DNA of 63,903 bases from an uncultured Candidatus Saccharibacteria bacterium (GCA_946406315.1 CAMJKD010000007.1:1-63903), one strand, 5' to 3'. Positions 1 to 9,417 are shown, counted from the first letter of the stretch. The notes: generated from the letters alone by a model not told the origin. Translations and numbers: made by a program.

Positions 1-2
1 GA

Positions 3-55
3 GGGGTGACATTTTCATGGAACAAAAGGGGTGACATTTTTACGAAACATTGACA
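3..55. repeat. Terminal repeat remnant of an insertion sequence
   Basis: Two direct copies of GGGGTGACATTTT lie at 3-15 and 28-40, each followed by a similar tail (CATGGAACA / TACGAAACA), and the block ends in TTGACA at 50-55. Read on the minus strand it begins TGTCAATGTTTCG and carries two transposase-site-like repeats. Multiple short terminal repeats and a TGT...ACA end are typical of IS21/IS481-like elements. The transposase itself would lie to the left of the window, so family and orientation are inferred. Confidence 0.5.
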
Positions 56-82
56 GATTATAGTCGTAATCTGATATATAAT
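50..82 (+). promoter_or_regulatory. Promoter of uppS, partly built from the IS end
   Basis: TATAAT at 77-82 ends 8 nt before the uppS ATG, so the mRNA should start at or next to the start codon. A TTGACA at 50-55, inside the IS terminus, is the only -35-like box, but its spacing of 21 nt is long. No Shine-Dalgarno sequence precedes the ATG. Confidence 0.5.
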
Positions 83-90
83 AACGGCAT

Positions 91-810
91 ATGAATAGCG
101 AAGTAGATTACTCACAATTAAAGATTCCGACCCATGTAGCCATTATTGTGGACGGAAATGGGAGATGGGCAGTCGAGCGCGGACTATCACGTCTCAAGGG
201 GCATGATGCAGGTTTTGACAACCTACGCAACCTTGTACGCTATATTATGTCGCGCGGCGTCAAGGTTCTTAGTCTATATGTATTTTCAACCGAGAACTTT
301 AAACGCGCTAAAGAAGAAGTTGGTCATTTGATGGACCTCTTTGTTCTAATGTATCGAAGGGATTTACAAATATTTATGGAAGATAATATAAAGGTAGTTT
401 TTTCTGGTCGCGATGCTCCTCTTCCGAAATCCGTTATTAAAGCGCGCGATGAAATGGCCGAAGCAACAAAAAATAATACTGGCGGTATCGTCAACTTTTG
501 CCTGAATTACGGTGGTCGCGCCGAAATTATGGACGCCGTAAAGAAAATTGTCCATGCTAGCGTAGATGTTGACAAATTAACTGATGATGATTTTCGCCAC
601 TATCTCTACCAAGATTTACCAGATATCGATCTCATGATTCGTACCAGCGGGGAATTACGGTTAAGTAATTTCTTATTGTGGCAAAACTCTTATGCGGAAT
701 TTTATTTTCCAAAAACAAAATTTCCCGATTTTGGCGCCGCAGAATTTGATCAGGCCATTATTGAATACACCTCTCGCGATCGTCGTTTTGGCGGTAATAC
801 GAAGGCTTAA
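91..810 (+). CDS. uppS: Isoprenyl transferase (undecaprenyl diphosphate synthase)
   Basis: Cis-prenyltransferase of 239 residues that condenses isopentenyl diphosphate onto farnesyl diphosphate to make the C55 lipid carrier for peptidoglycan. The family signatures are visible: the N-terminal IVDGNGRWA segment with the catalytic Asp (about residue 21), the FSTENF loop (about residues 66-71), the NYGGR motif, and the C-terminal DLMIRTSGELRLSNFLLWQ region followed by AEFYFP. Length matches the family (about 230-260). The ATG at 91 is chosen because a TATAAT box lies just upstream and no ribosome-binding site does. It stands alone between an IS end and the pilus operon, so its usual neighbour cdsA is not here. 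Cytoplasmic, membrane-associated. Confidence 0.95.
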   Translation: MNSEVDYSQLKIPTHVAIIVDGNGRWAVERGLSRLKGHDAGFDNLRNLVRYIMSRGVKVLSLYVFSTENFKRAKEEVGHLMDLFVLMYRRDLQIFMEDNIKVVFSGRDAPLPKSVIKARDEMAEATKNNTGGIVNFCLNYGGRAEIMDAVKKIVHASVDVDKLTDDDFRHYLYQDLPDIDLMIRTSGELRLSNFLLWQNSYAEFYFPKTKFPDFGAAEFDQAIIEYTSRDRRFGGNTKA

Positions 811-827
811 TTTTAAGTATATTATTC

Positions 828-867
828 CAGAAAAACCGTAATATTATAAGCGTTTTTCTGATATAAT
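828..867 (+). promoter_or_regulatory. Pilus-operon promoter with an adjoining inverted repeat
   Basis: TATAAT at 862-867 is the likely -10 box of the pilus operon. Directly upstream are perfect 9-bp arms, CAGAAAAAC (828-836) and GTTTTTCTG (852-860), separated by 15 nt. They cover the place where a -35 box would sit, so they could be a repressor site; they could also be the terminator hairpin of uppS. From about 874 to the adhesin ATG at 1005 runs an untranslated leader of about 130 nt, unlike the leaderless genes elsewhere in the window. I recognise no known riboswitch in it. Confidence 0.45.
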
Positions 868-1004
868 AAGCTTAAGCGTAGGTAGGCTGTAGCTTAGAAA
901 GCGCGCGTAGCTCAAAAATGAGAATGTACGGGCTAAAAATATTTTTGTATTCGCTACATTTAATGCCCACATCGAGTAGCATACCTATCGTAAAGAGGAA
1001 ATTG

Positions 1005-4000
1005 ATGACAATAAAGCGTAATAGGAGACGTATTATCAATTGCAGGCGAAGAGTGTTTTTTGCATTCTTAGTACTCCTTGTATCCTCCGCTATTATTAAA
1101 AATGCCCAGTCGCTTTCTCCGCAACAGCTTATAGACAAGCAAGAAACATATACCGTTACACTAACTTATAGTAGTGACGCTCGACTTCCAGAAGACACTT
1201 CGTTGTCGGTGCGAGAAATCGCTCAAAACGACAAAGAATACCTCGATTATAAAGAACAGACCGCAAAGTATCTAGAAATTAAAGATGATGAAATCGCAAA
1301 TGCGCACTTTTTTGATATTAAACTATTAAAAGACAATACCGAGATTCAGCCACAAGCCGCCATAGATGTTAGTATCGAGTTTAATGGTGCGCTAACTAGC
1401 GATGTTAAGACCGTTCATTTTGGTGACAAAATTGAATCAGTAGAGCCAAAGCTTAATAATACAAAAGATTCAATGCAAAACTCGACCATTTCCTTTGAAG
1501 CAAAAAGTTTTTCAGTTTATGGCATCGTTGAATTACCGCCAGCAAACAGTGACTACGCTCAAGGGTGGCATACGGTCTCCGACCTCGAAACCTTTGACGC
1601 CCTCGTGTCAAAAAACATAGGATTCTATATTGCTCAGCGTTTAGGTTACTACTTCATGGATGAACCGGTCGACATTAATAATAACGGTACTCGCTATGGT
1701 ATTAAAAAGACTAAACCGAAAACATCATATGTCGATACCGCTATTACTCGGGGAGCTGTTCCATATTACTTTGAAAAAGTTGACGGTAGCCATTATCGAG
1801 CCTATTTCTTTGACACGAATCAAACAAAACGATACGTCAAGCAATCGGCCGACAGTCTACTAATTGTATCTAATCAATCGGACGCCACGGCCTTTGAAAT
1901 AGTTCCGTCTACTACGCACGAAAATAACTTTATCGTCGTCGGTTCTGGCGACTATTGCTGGAATATGCAACGCGGCGAAAATGGTGCATCTTTTGCCGCA
2001 TATCCGAACCGAACGGACGAGAACGCCATGTTGAGATTCGAATATAATATCAATAAAACCGAGGAGATTATCGAAATAAATGATAAAAGCTTTGGCATTG
2101 TGCGCTACGACAAAAATAAAACATCAAATTATTACGGCGCCGCATTAACGGCAGCTACTCATGGAACAAATAATAACAATCTCGACACAAAACAGGTCGA
2201 AGGTAAAGTTGAGCATCTTAACTTTTTCGAGGATTATTTTGTAGTTCAAGGTTCAGATATGGATTTATGGAAGTTTGAATATGTCGACGGTCAACCCGGA
2301 GGCTACTACGTTAGCTCTATGGTGGGTGGTACGAAGAAATATCTAAGTTACATCAATAATGGCTCGAATTCTTATAGTCTCGTATTGGTCGATGAACCTA
2401 ATGTAAACTCTTTAATTAGCGTTAATCTCGGTTCTGGCAATCATGCTGGTATGTTTAATCTGCAATTTATCGGTACTTCGTTGTACGTAAACCTGCAAAA
2501 CGACGTCTACTCGAATGGTTTTAGGTGTTCTTCTGGTGGACCTTCGGAAAGCGCCTGGTTTTATCTAGCTAATCCTATCGATGGGAATGATGATATGTTT
2601 GATATCTTCTCGGCTAGAAAAGTCGGAGTAACCGAAATTCGGAACGGTCAGAACGTCGTAATATATACGCGCCTATGGAACAATACGGATAAAAAATATG
2701 ATTTCTATGCTATCGACCACAATGGTGGTCTTATGCGTGTCTATGATAATGGCGATGATATAAGTTATGTTAGCATAAATGAAAATACAGCAACCTGGAA
2801 GTTTACTGAGTATTATTATGACGACTCAACGCCAAACTATTATTATGACTTTCAAAATAACTATTCCGGTAAATACCTTGCGCCTCAACTCGAAAACGGA
2901 CAAATACTTGCCGATAGTCCAATCGGTGTTATTATGAATGGTCGTCGTTATGGCGATTATTATTCGCAGATTATTGCCTGGGACTATGCCTATTATGACT
3001 ATGCTGGTTTTTTGGTAGATAGGTCTGATGGTTTAACTCCAGTCCGAATGTCACTTTCGGACGACTTCTATTTTGCGGTTGTCGAAGAAGAAAGTGCGAG
3101 CGGTCTAACCGTAGCGGAAACGGTCGATAATAGCCTCTTTGGCGTCACAATGCGTATGATAGATTACAATAATACGAAGATCGATAATCGCGATTCGCTT
3201 CAAATGGCAGTTATGGGCGGAGCTGAATCGAATCAACCTAAACAAAACCTTCTATATCGTAATCTTGCCGGAAATGGCTATCCAGTCGCGACTCTAACCG
3301 ACCGCTCTCTTTCGGAGCTTTTTGGCAACGCCACGGTAGTTAATCACTTATTGACGAAAAATACCTATGAAGAAAGCGGTTATTTTGAATTCGATAGTAC
3401 GCAAAGCTATGCATATCTGGAAGACGGAACAAACTTTAAAGTCTACAATCAAATCGGCACCTATCAACCGCTCGGCAATCCAAGTAACTCTTTGAAGCAC
3501 GGACAATTCTATCCGTATAACGATCTGCAAGAAGGTTTTTTTGCGACCTTCACTAATACTTATGATGTCCATTCTAGCCCGCTTAGTGACCGCAATCCAC
3601 GCAAGGGTGAAAAACTGTATGCTGTTTCTGCGCAAGATATTGACTTTCATTTTGGCATGGAGGTCGAGGCCTCTTTCATGCAGAATGAGAGCGGTAAGGA
3701 CCTTTGGGGGAATGATATTTCCTTTGAATTCTCTGGCGACGATGATATGTGGTTGTACGTTGATGGAATTCTCGTGATAGATCTCGGCGGTGTTCATAGC
3801 GCACAAGATGCTAGCGTAAACTTCGCAACGGGCGAAGTGAAGAATATTGATACTCAGACTAACCTGAGAGAATTATATAGGCTTGCTTACCTGGAGCGAT
3901 ATCCGTCGGCATCTGATGCGGAGGTTACGGAATGGCTTGACGATATCTTTAAAGATGGTGGTACAATTTTTAAAGATTATACTACGCATACAATGAAGAT

Positions 4001-5909
4001 GTTCTATATGGAGCGCGGTGGTAATGCCTCGAACCTGCATATGCGTTTTAATTTAGCGCCAGTCGCAAAGGGGCGCATCGAGATGGAAAAATTACTAGAC
4101 GGTACCGATAAGCAAGATTATGCTAGTAGTACGTTCCCATTCCAGATCTTCTATAAAAACCCAGGCGATAGCGGCTTCTCCCAGGTTCAAGCCTCGGATT
4201 TGATGGTATTTTACAAGGAGAGTGGACAGCAAGTTACTTCGTCTAATTTGTCGGGGTACGGTGACGTCTTCTGGCTTAAGCCAGGTCAGCATATATATAT
4301 TAATTTCGATAGCGATGACACTGAATACTATGTTCGCGAATGTGGCGTGAACACTCAGCTCTACGATCAAGCAATTGTAAACGGCACAAGCCTCTCTGGA
4401 ATTAGCGTTGGCAATCATTTAGCTGATTACCAAAGCAGTCAGGCGACTGTTTTTGACCGTAGATTAGTATCTTTCGTTAATCACGTTGACTCTAATGCGC
4501 TACGAACGTTGACGTTTACAAAGCGCCTATATGCTAGTGATGGTACGACCGAACTTCAAAGCGAAGATGCAACAAATGTTAGTACGTACGATGATTCGCT
4601 TTTTAATTTCCGTCTCTATTTAGGCGAGGGGCTGGACTACTATCGACTTGGGCAATATCACGTCAAAGATCCGAATGGTAACTATTGTGTATATGACAGT
4701 ACGACACATCGTTTTGTCAGTACTGGCATAAGTGATTTCGACACTTTCACGGATGAACAAAAGATACTCGTCACATTTACAACATCTCCGTCAGGTGCAG
4801 TATCGAATATTCCAGCTCAATATAGCATTGAAATTCGTGACCTTTTACCAGAAACCGAATTTAAAGTCATCGAAAGGGATTATGAAATACCCGAAGGCTA
4901 CGTTCGTATGAACTATGAAAGAGTGAACGGTTCGTATGTTATCAACGATCCAAACAATCCAAATGCTGGAGTTATTAAATATGAGCAAAGCGCAGTAATG
5001 AACGTCAAAAACAAAGTTAGTCACACCTTAAAAGTTCAAAAAATCTGGACGGACGATGCTTTTATGAAATCTCACGGTGATATTTATTTTGCAGTTTTCA
5101 ATGGTTCAAATGTTACGCCAATCGCCGTAAGACGAATAGCAACTTCTGAACGCTCAATCCGGTTTGAGCTTGATACTATCAGTGGAGATTTCTCGAACTA
5201 TCACATTAAAGAAGTTGCGTTGACGAATCCCGTCGTTGATAATGATGGAATTGTTACATCATATGATACTATTACTATTCTTGGTAGCAATAATACCCTG
5301 GCTGTTAGCGGTGTCTATAAGGGCGAAACAGCATCCAGAGCATATGATTATAGCGTTTCGTACAATGAAGGTGGAGTCGAGGGGCGCTGGCAGAATAGCA
5401 AGACGAGCACTGTGACTAATGATCGGATTGACGGTATTAATCTCTACAAAACAGACAAAGGCGGAACTCCTCTTGAAAATGCGGTTTTCAAGGTTACTGA
5501 CAACTCTGGCAATACAGTTGGCGAAGAATCATATACCTCGGATGCCAATGGTTTTATTGGTAAGTTATACCTGAAAGAGAATACCACTTATCATATTCAA
5601 GAATTGACGCCTCCTGCGGGATATGTAATCTTACCGTCTAATATTGATATCGTTACAAACGCAACGGGTAGTGGAATTGCGCTAAGCGGCGGTAGCGCCG
5701 CAATGGAAATTGCGTCCGTAAGTACTACGACTAATACAGACGACACTCTCACTATTATTAATACAGAGTTCCATCTACCAGAAACCGGCGGTAGTGGAGT
5801 GACTAAGATTAATCTTCTTGCCACCTTGTTTATTGTCCTACCTTTGATGTATCTCGGTCGTTACTATATGCATGAGAGAAAGAGGAGAAGACTAATGACG
5901 TACAAGTAA
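1005..5909 (+). CDS. Large LPXTG surface protein, probable pilus tip adhesin (fibro-slime and SpaA-type domains)
   Basis: Secreted wall-anchored protein of 1634 residues. The open frame begins at 918, but the ATG at 1005 follows AAGAGG at a good distance and gives a basic N-terminus plus one hydrophobic signal segment (about residues 15-32). In order: a beta-rich N-terminal region; a long middle with several beta-trefoil-like segments; a fibro-slime/PA14-like domain around residues 835-940 with the FSGDDDMWLYVDG and LVIDLGGVH signatures; Cna-B/SpaA-like domains, the last (about residues 1480-1550) with the E-box-like YHIQELTPPAGY; then LPETG, a membrane helix and a basic tail, a complete sortase signal. 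First gene of a pilus operon, before the major pilin and sortase C, the usual place for a tip adhesin. The target it binds is unknown. Confidence 0.85.
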   Translation: MTIKRNRRRIINCRRRVFFAFLVLLVSSAIIKNAQSLSPQQLIDKQETYTVTLTYSSDARLPEDTSLSVREIAQNDKEYLDYKEQTAKYLEIKDDEIANAHFFDIKLLKDNTEIQPQAAIDVSIEFNGALTSDVKTVHFGDKIESVEPKLNNTKDSMQNSTISFEAKSFSVYGIVELPPANSDYAQGWHTVSDLETFDALVSKNIGFYIAQRLGYYFMDEPVDINNNGTRYGIKKTKPKTSYVDTAITRGAVPYYFEKVDGSHYRAYFFDTNQTKRYVKQSADSLLIVSNQSDATAFEIVPSTTHENNFIVVGSGDYCWNMQRGENGASFAAYPNRTDENAMLRFEYNINKTEEIIEINDKSFGIVRYDKNKTSNYYGAALTAATHGTNNNNLDTKQVEGKVEHLNFFEDYFVVQGSDMDLWKFEYVDGQPGGYYVSSMVGGTKKYLSYINNGSNSYSLVLVDEPNVNSLISVNLGSGNHAGMFNLQFIGTSLYVNLQNDVYSNGFRCSSGGPSESAWFYLANPIDGNDDMFDIFSARKVGVTEIRNGQNVVIYTRLWNNTDKKYDFYAIDHNGGLMRVYDNGDDISYVSINENTATWKFTEYYYDDSTPNYYYDFQNNYSGKYLAPQLENGQILADSPIGVIMNGRRYGDYYSQIIAWDYAYYDYAGFLVDRSDGLTPVRMSLSDDFYFAVVEEESASGLTVAETVDNSLFGVTMRMIDYNNTKIDNRDSLQMAVMGGAESNQPKQNLLYRNLAGNGYPVATLTDRSLSELFGNATVVNHLLTKNTYEESGYFEFDSTQSYAYLEDGTNFKVYNQIGTYQPLGNPSNSLKHGQFYPYNDLQEGFFATFTNTYDVHSSPLSDRNPRKGEKLYAVSAQDIDFHFGMEVEASFMQNESGKDLWGNDISFEFSGDDDMWLYVDGILVIDLGGVHSAQDASVNFATGEVKNIDTQTNLRELYRLAYLERYPSASDAEVTEWLDDIFKDGGTIFKDYTTHTMKMFYMERGGNASNLHMRFNLAPVAKGRIEMEKLLDGTDKQDYASSTFPFQIFYKNPGDSGFSQVQASDLMVFYKESGQQVTSSNLSGYGDVFWLKPGQHIYINFDSDDTEYYVRECGVNTQLYDQAIVNGTSLSGISVGNHLADYQSSQATVFDRRLVSFVNHVDSNALRTLTFTKRLYASDGTTELQSEDATNVSTYDDSLFNFRLYLGEGLDYYRLGQYHVKDPNGNYCVYDSTTHRFVSTGISDFDTFTDEQKILVTFTTSPSGAVSNIPAQYSIEIRDLLPETEFKVIERDYEIPEGYVRMNYERVNGSYVINDPNNPNAGVIKYEQSAVMNVKNKVSHTLKVQKIWTDDAFMKSHGDIYFAVFNGSNVTPIAVRRIATSERSIRFELDTISGDFSNYHIKEVALTNPVVDNDGIVTSYDTITILGSNNTLAVSGVYKGETASRAYDYSVSYNEGGVEGRWQNSKTSTVTNDRIDGINLYKTDKGGTPLENAVFKVTDNSGNTVGEESYTSDANGFIGKLYLKENTTYHIQELTPPAGYVILPSNIDIVTNATGSGIALSGGSAAMEIASVSTTTNTDDTLTIINTEFHLPETGGSGVTKINLLATLFIVLPLMYLGRYYMHERKRRRLMTYK

Positions 5910-5958
5910 TCGTAATAATTAATCTAGTTTTAAAAAATAACAAGTAAATAGGAGAAAT

Positions 5959-7407
5959 ATGAAAAAAATATTAAAACTAATGTTAGCGCTTGCGTTGACG
6001 TCTATGCTGACGGTCGGCAACATAGACGTATTCGCCGCGGGCACTCATAGTATTACTATCAACAATAGTACCCCTGGTCACACTTACGAGGCATATCAGA
6101 TTTTTACTGGCGACCTCTCGCAAGACAAAACAACCCTATCGAATATTCAATGGGGCTCTAATATGTCCTCATCCTACACTTCCGGCAAAACCGCTAAGAC
6201 GATTGCTGATTATATGGAAAAAGGAAAGGCCGAGGATGGCACCACGGCTAGAACTGCTGCCGAGTGGGCGACGGTTATTGAGGGCGCATTGAATAATAAT
6301 AGCCCAGCCGGGACGGCTAATTCAGTGGTTAATAATGCCTACACGATTACTGGTCTAGCTGAAGGTTATTACCTCATTAAGGATAGGGACAATACGCTTG
6401 GCGGCGAGAACGATGCCTATACCGAATTCATCCTTATGCTCGTCGGTGATGCTCAGGTAAATCCAAAATCCGGCATCCCCACCGCTACGAAGATGATTGA
6501 CGAATCAACCGATACGGCATATTCCGCTCAATATCGTGTCGGCGATACGGTCAACTTCATTCTTACAGGTACTATGCCGTCAAACTATAATAGTTACGCT
6601 TCTTACAAATATACTTTGCACGATAAATCGGCCGCTGGCTTCACTGTTGATACAAGCTCAATCAAGGTTTATGTTGGTAGTACGCAAATTACGACTGGCT
6701 TTACTATTAATACTAGCCCATCAGATAATGATACTTTCGACATAGTCTTTACTGACACGAAAGCTATTCAGTCTATTAATTCAAACAGTGAGATTATTGT
6801 TAAATATGCAGCCACTGTTAATAGCAATGCCGTAATTGGTAGCGCGGGCAACAGTAACGAATTAAAAATTGATTTCTCAAACAATCCGAACGACCCTACC
6901 GAGACTGGCACTACAACTACCTCCTCTGTGAAAGTTTATCTCTACAATATTATTATCAATAAGCTAGACGAAAACGATGCGGCTCTCAACGGCGCAAAGT
7001 TCAAACTCGAACGATTGATCGATGCAACAAATGATACTTGGGAAACTGTTGATGAAATCAACGGCACAAGTAGCAATACATTCGCATTTACCGGTCTCGG
7101 ACTTGGTACTTATAAGTTAACGGAGACTACAACGCCTGATGGCTACAATACAATCGACCCCGTTACAATCGTCGTAACTGGTACGGTGGATAACACTGGC
7201 TTCACGGCCTTAAGTGCGACAGGTCTCTCGTTTACCGCTAATCTAACCAATGGTACTTTGACTGCCAATATTCAAAATATCCCCGGCTCCGCTCTGCCAT
7301 TTACGGGCGGCATTGGTGCTACAATCTTTACCGTTCTCGGTATCGCCTTTATTGCGGTAGGTGTAACAATTGCAGTACGTAGGACTAGCAAAAAAGAAAG
7401 CAAATAA
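5959..7407 (+). CDS. Major pilin subunit, isopeptide-forming SpaA/Fim type
   Basis: Pilus shaft protein of 482 residues. It has a Sec signal peptide ending near FAAG (about residue 27), a VNPKSG segment (about residues 170-175) that corresponds to the pilin-motif lysine used for polymerisation, a middle isopeptide domain, a C-terminal Cna-B domain with the E-box-like KLTETTTPDGY (about residues 391-401), and an LPFTG sorting signal followed by a membrane helix and RRTSKKESK. Start at 5959 follows AGGAG at 7 nt. It lies 49 bp after the adhesin and 12 bp before the sortase C gene, which would join its threonine to the pilin lysine of the next subunit. Family assignment is firm; the exact lysine is inferred. 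Confidence 0.88.
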   Translation: MKKILKLMLALALTSMLTVGNIDVFAAGTHSITINNSTPGHTYEAYQIFTGDLSQDKTTLSNIQWGSNMSSSYTSGKTAKTIADYMEKGKAEDGTTARTAAEWATVIEGALNNNSPAGTANSVVNNAYTITGLAEGYYLIKDRDNTLGGENDAYTEFILMLVGDAQVNPKSGIPTATKMIDESTDTAYSAQYRVGDTVNFILTGTMPSNYNSYASYKYTLHDKSAAGFTVDTSSIKVYVGSTQITTGFTINTSPSDNDTFDIVFTDTKAIQSINSNSEIIVKYAATVNSNAVIGSAGNSNELKIDFSNNPNDPTETGTTTTSSVKVYLYNIIINKLDENDAALNGAKFKLERLIDATNDTWETVDEINGTSSNTFAFTGLGLGTYKLTETTTPDGYNTIDPVTIVVTGTVDNTGFTALSATGLSFTANLTNGTLTANIQNIPGSALPFTGGIGATIFTVLGIAFIAVGVTIAVRRTSKKESK

Positions 7408-7419
7408 TTAGTAGTTGAG

Positions 7420-8253
7420 ATGCCTATGGAAAAAAGGACGAAAATCCTCATCATATTAATGATTACGATAGGCGTCTTACTCCTACTATATCCACATGTA
7501 AGCAATTTTATAGCAGAATATCAGCAGTGTAATTTAATAAATAACTACCTTGAGACATTAGAGAATCTCAATGAAGAACGTTATACGGATTTGTACCAAA
7601 AAGCTTTAGCTTATAATGAAGAATTATATAAGCTACAGCAAGAAAACGTCCTCAATGAGAAAGGTCTCGACAATTACGCAGACACCTTAAAAATTGACGG
7701 TACGGACATAATGGGTTTTATTGAAATTCCAAGCGTAGACATTCGAATTCCGATTTATCATGGCACCGATGAAAACGTTCTTCAAGTTGGCATTGGTCAT
7801 TATAGCTATACGTCGTTACCGATTGGTGGAAACAATACGCACGCGGTGCTCTTCGGACACAGTGCGCTACCTCACGCCAAGCTATTTACAGACCTCGAGA
7901 AGCTTAATTTGGGTGATCTTTTCGACATTGGCGTCTTGAATCAGAAGCTATATTACCGCATATCTAATATCGAAGTTGTCGAGCCAGACGCATTAACCAG
8001 CCAAATCCCAGTCATAAAAGACAAGGATTTAGTAACTCTTGTCACCTGTACGCCGTATGGGGTTAATTCTCATCGTCTTATTATTACCGGAGAACGCATC
8101 GGTATCGTTGATGATGTCGAAGGCGATCGGGCGACGGAGAAGAAAAAAGCCCAAGTTCTAGTCACTTGTATTATAACTTCAATTTTCTTTGTGGGTGTAA
8201 TTGCAGTAATTATGATAATGATTCGAAGAAAGAAGCAAAAGAAGCATGCCTAA
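7420..8253 (+). CDS. Class C (pilus-polymerising) sortase
   Basis: Transpeptidase of 277 residues. Two membrane segments, at residues 6-24 and about 245-268, flank the catalytic domain, the class C topology. The catalytic triad is visible: His in LFGHSALPH (about residue 147), Cys in TLVTCTPYG (about 210) and Arg in SHRLII (about 219). It should cut the major pilin at LPFTG and polymerise it at the outer face of the membrane. I do not see the DPF/W lid motif common in class C enzymes. Start is either ATG at 7420 or ATG at 7426. The 3' end overlaps the next gene by 8 bp, pointing to translational coupling. Confidence 0.9.
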   Translation: MPMEKRTKILIILMITIGVLLLLYPHVSNFIAEYQQCNLINNYLETLENLNEERYTDLYQKALAYNEELYKLQQENVLNEKGLDNYADTLKIDGTDIMGFIEIPSVDIRIPIYHGTDENVLQVGIGHYSYTSLPIGGNNTHAVLFGHSALPHAKLFTDLEKLNLGDLFDIGVLNQKLYYRISNIEVVEPDALTSQIPVIKDKDLVTLVTCTPYGVNSHRLIITGERIGIVDDVEGDRATEKKKAQVLVTCIITSIFFVGVIAVIMIMIRRKKQKKHA

Positions 8254-8866
8254 AATAAATCTCAAAAAAATGATTTATATTATCGCGTCATTTTTCGTGA
8301 TTTGCCTTTTTGATACTTCCGCTTTCGCGAAAGAAATTGACCCGAATCATAAGGGTAAGGCTATTATCTATACGGAAAGCGTGGATACTAGTGAGCCGCT
8401 TAATGATGTTGTTGTTAACTTCTATCAAATCGCCATGCTGGATAGATCGCTTAATTTTGTTCCAGTGAGTTCAGAAATTGACCTTTCTGCGACGAGTAAA
8501 CAAATACTAGAAAAAATTAAAACATTAAATATTTCTCCTCAAAAACTTGTTAGCAAAAATGGGATCGCTACCTTTGGCAACCTCAATCTGGGTATCTATT
8601 TGGTAGAGATCCCTAATCAAGAAATTGATAAAAAGACATACGGCGCTGAGCCTTTTATTGTTAATATGCCCGTAAGTTATGCCGACAACTATAGTTATTT
8701 GGTTGAGGCTACGCCAAAAATTAGTATCCAAAAGGATCCTAACGTTAAGCCCGTACCATATACTTCATCTCAAAGTTATCTTGATGCCTGGGTTCTCCTA
8801 ACTATTGGTTTTATCATGATTGTTGTGGGGGTTGGAATCAGAAAGCATGAGCACCGTCGCGCATAA
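8246..8866 (+). CDS. Small pilin-like surface protein with an atypical sorting signal
   Basis: Protein of 206 residues with a signal peptide (hydrophobic about 8-26, cleavage near SAFA), one Cna-B/SpaA-like beta domain (FGNLNLGIYLVEIPNQE resembles the end of such domains), and a C-terminal helix with the basic tail RKHEHRR. The layout is that of a wall-anchored minor or basal pilin, but there is no LPXTG. The segment just before the helix reads KPVPYTSSQSY, so VPYTS may be a diverged sorting signal. The next gene encodes a second sortase that overlaps it by 20 bp and may be its partner. Function as basal pilin is inferred from position. Confidence 0.7.
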   Translation: MPKINLKKMIYIIASFFVICLFDTSAFAKEIDPNHKGKAIIYTESVDTSEPLNDVVVNFYQIAMLDRSLNFVPVSSEIDLSATSKQILEKIKTLNISPQKLVSKNGIATFGNLNLGIYLVEIPNQEIDKKTYGAEPFIVNMPVSYADNYSYLVEATPKISIQKDPNVKPVPYTSSQSYLDAWVLLTIGFIMIVVGVGIRKHEHRRA

Positions 8867-9416
8867 TAAATTAAGAAAACGCCACTTCGTCAGCACGGCT
8901 CTGACAGCTATAGGCATTGCCATAGCGTTAATAGGGTTAGGAGTGTATATATGCAGGCGCCTCGAAAATTTTTTCGAACTACAAGCAAGTAGTCGTGTCG
9001 TTGGTCTTCTAACGGAAGCTATATCGAGCACACCGGACGCGGACGGTAGTCTAACGATCGATAATAAAGAATATATAGGAATTATTGAATTGCCGAGTCT
9101 AAATCTAACTCTCCCAGTACTCGCATCTTGCGAGGGCGATAACTTAGAAAAGGGAATTTGCCTTTATTCTAGTAATGGCAACTATGTGATTGGCGGACAT
9201 AATCGAGATAGTCAATTTGGACCAATTTATGACCTTAAAATCAACGATAAACTTATTTTCTACGATATTCATTCAAACAAAAAAGAATATACGCTCGCGA
9301 AAACCGAGATATTATTGCCAGAGGATGTCGAAAAATTCACCACTAATGAATATGGCATTACACTATTTACTTGCTATTGGGATAATCATCAACGATACGT
9401 TTTAAGATTCAACTAG
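8847..9416 (+). CDS. Second sortase of the pilus locus
   Basis: Sortase of 189 residues from the ATG at 8847; the frame is open from a TTG at 8820, but the ATG gives a normal short basic N-terminus before the single membrane helix (about residues 15-37). Catalytic residues: His in VIGGHNRD (about 117), Cys in LFTCYWD (about 176) and Arg in QRYVLRFN near the C-terminus. It has only an N-terminal anchor, unlike the class C enzyme upstream, so it fits a housekeeping-like class (A, D or E) that would attach the finished pilus or the small pilin-like protein to the wall. It overlaps the preceding gene by 20 bp and ends the operon. Confidence 0.85.
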   Translation: MSTVAHNKLRKRHFVSTALTAIGIAIALIGLGVYICRRLENFFELQASSRVVGLLTEAISSTPDADGSLTIDNKEYIGIIELPSLNLTLPVLASCEGDNLEKGICLYSSNGNYVIGGHNRDSQFGPIYDLKINDKLIFYDIHSNKKEYTLAKTEILLPEDVEKFTTNEYGITLFTCYWDNHQRYVLRFN

Positions 9417-9417
9417 C

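Noticed and set aside
918-1004. Upstream extension of the large adhesin to the ATG at 918
   Set aside because: No ribosome-binding site there; it would add 29 residues in front of a complete signal peptide that begins at the ATG at 1005 with AAGAGG upstream.
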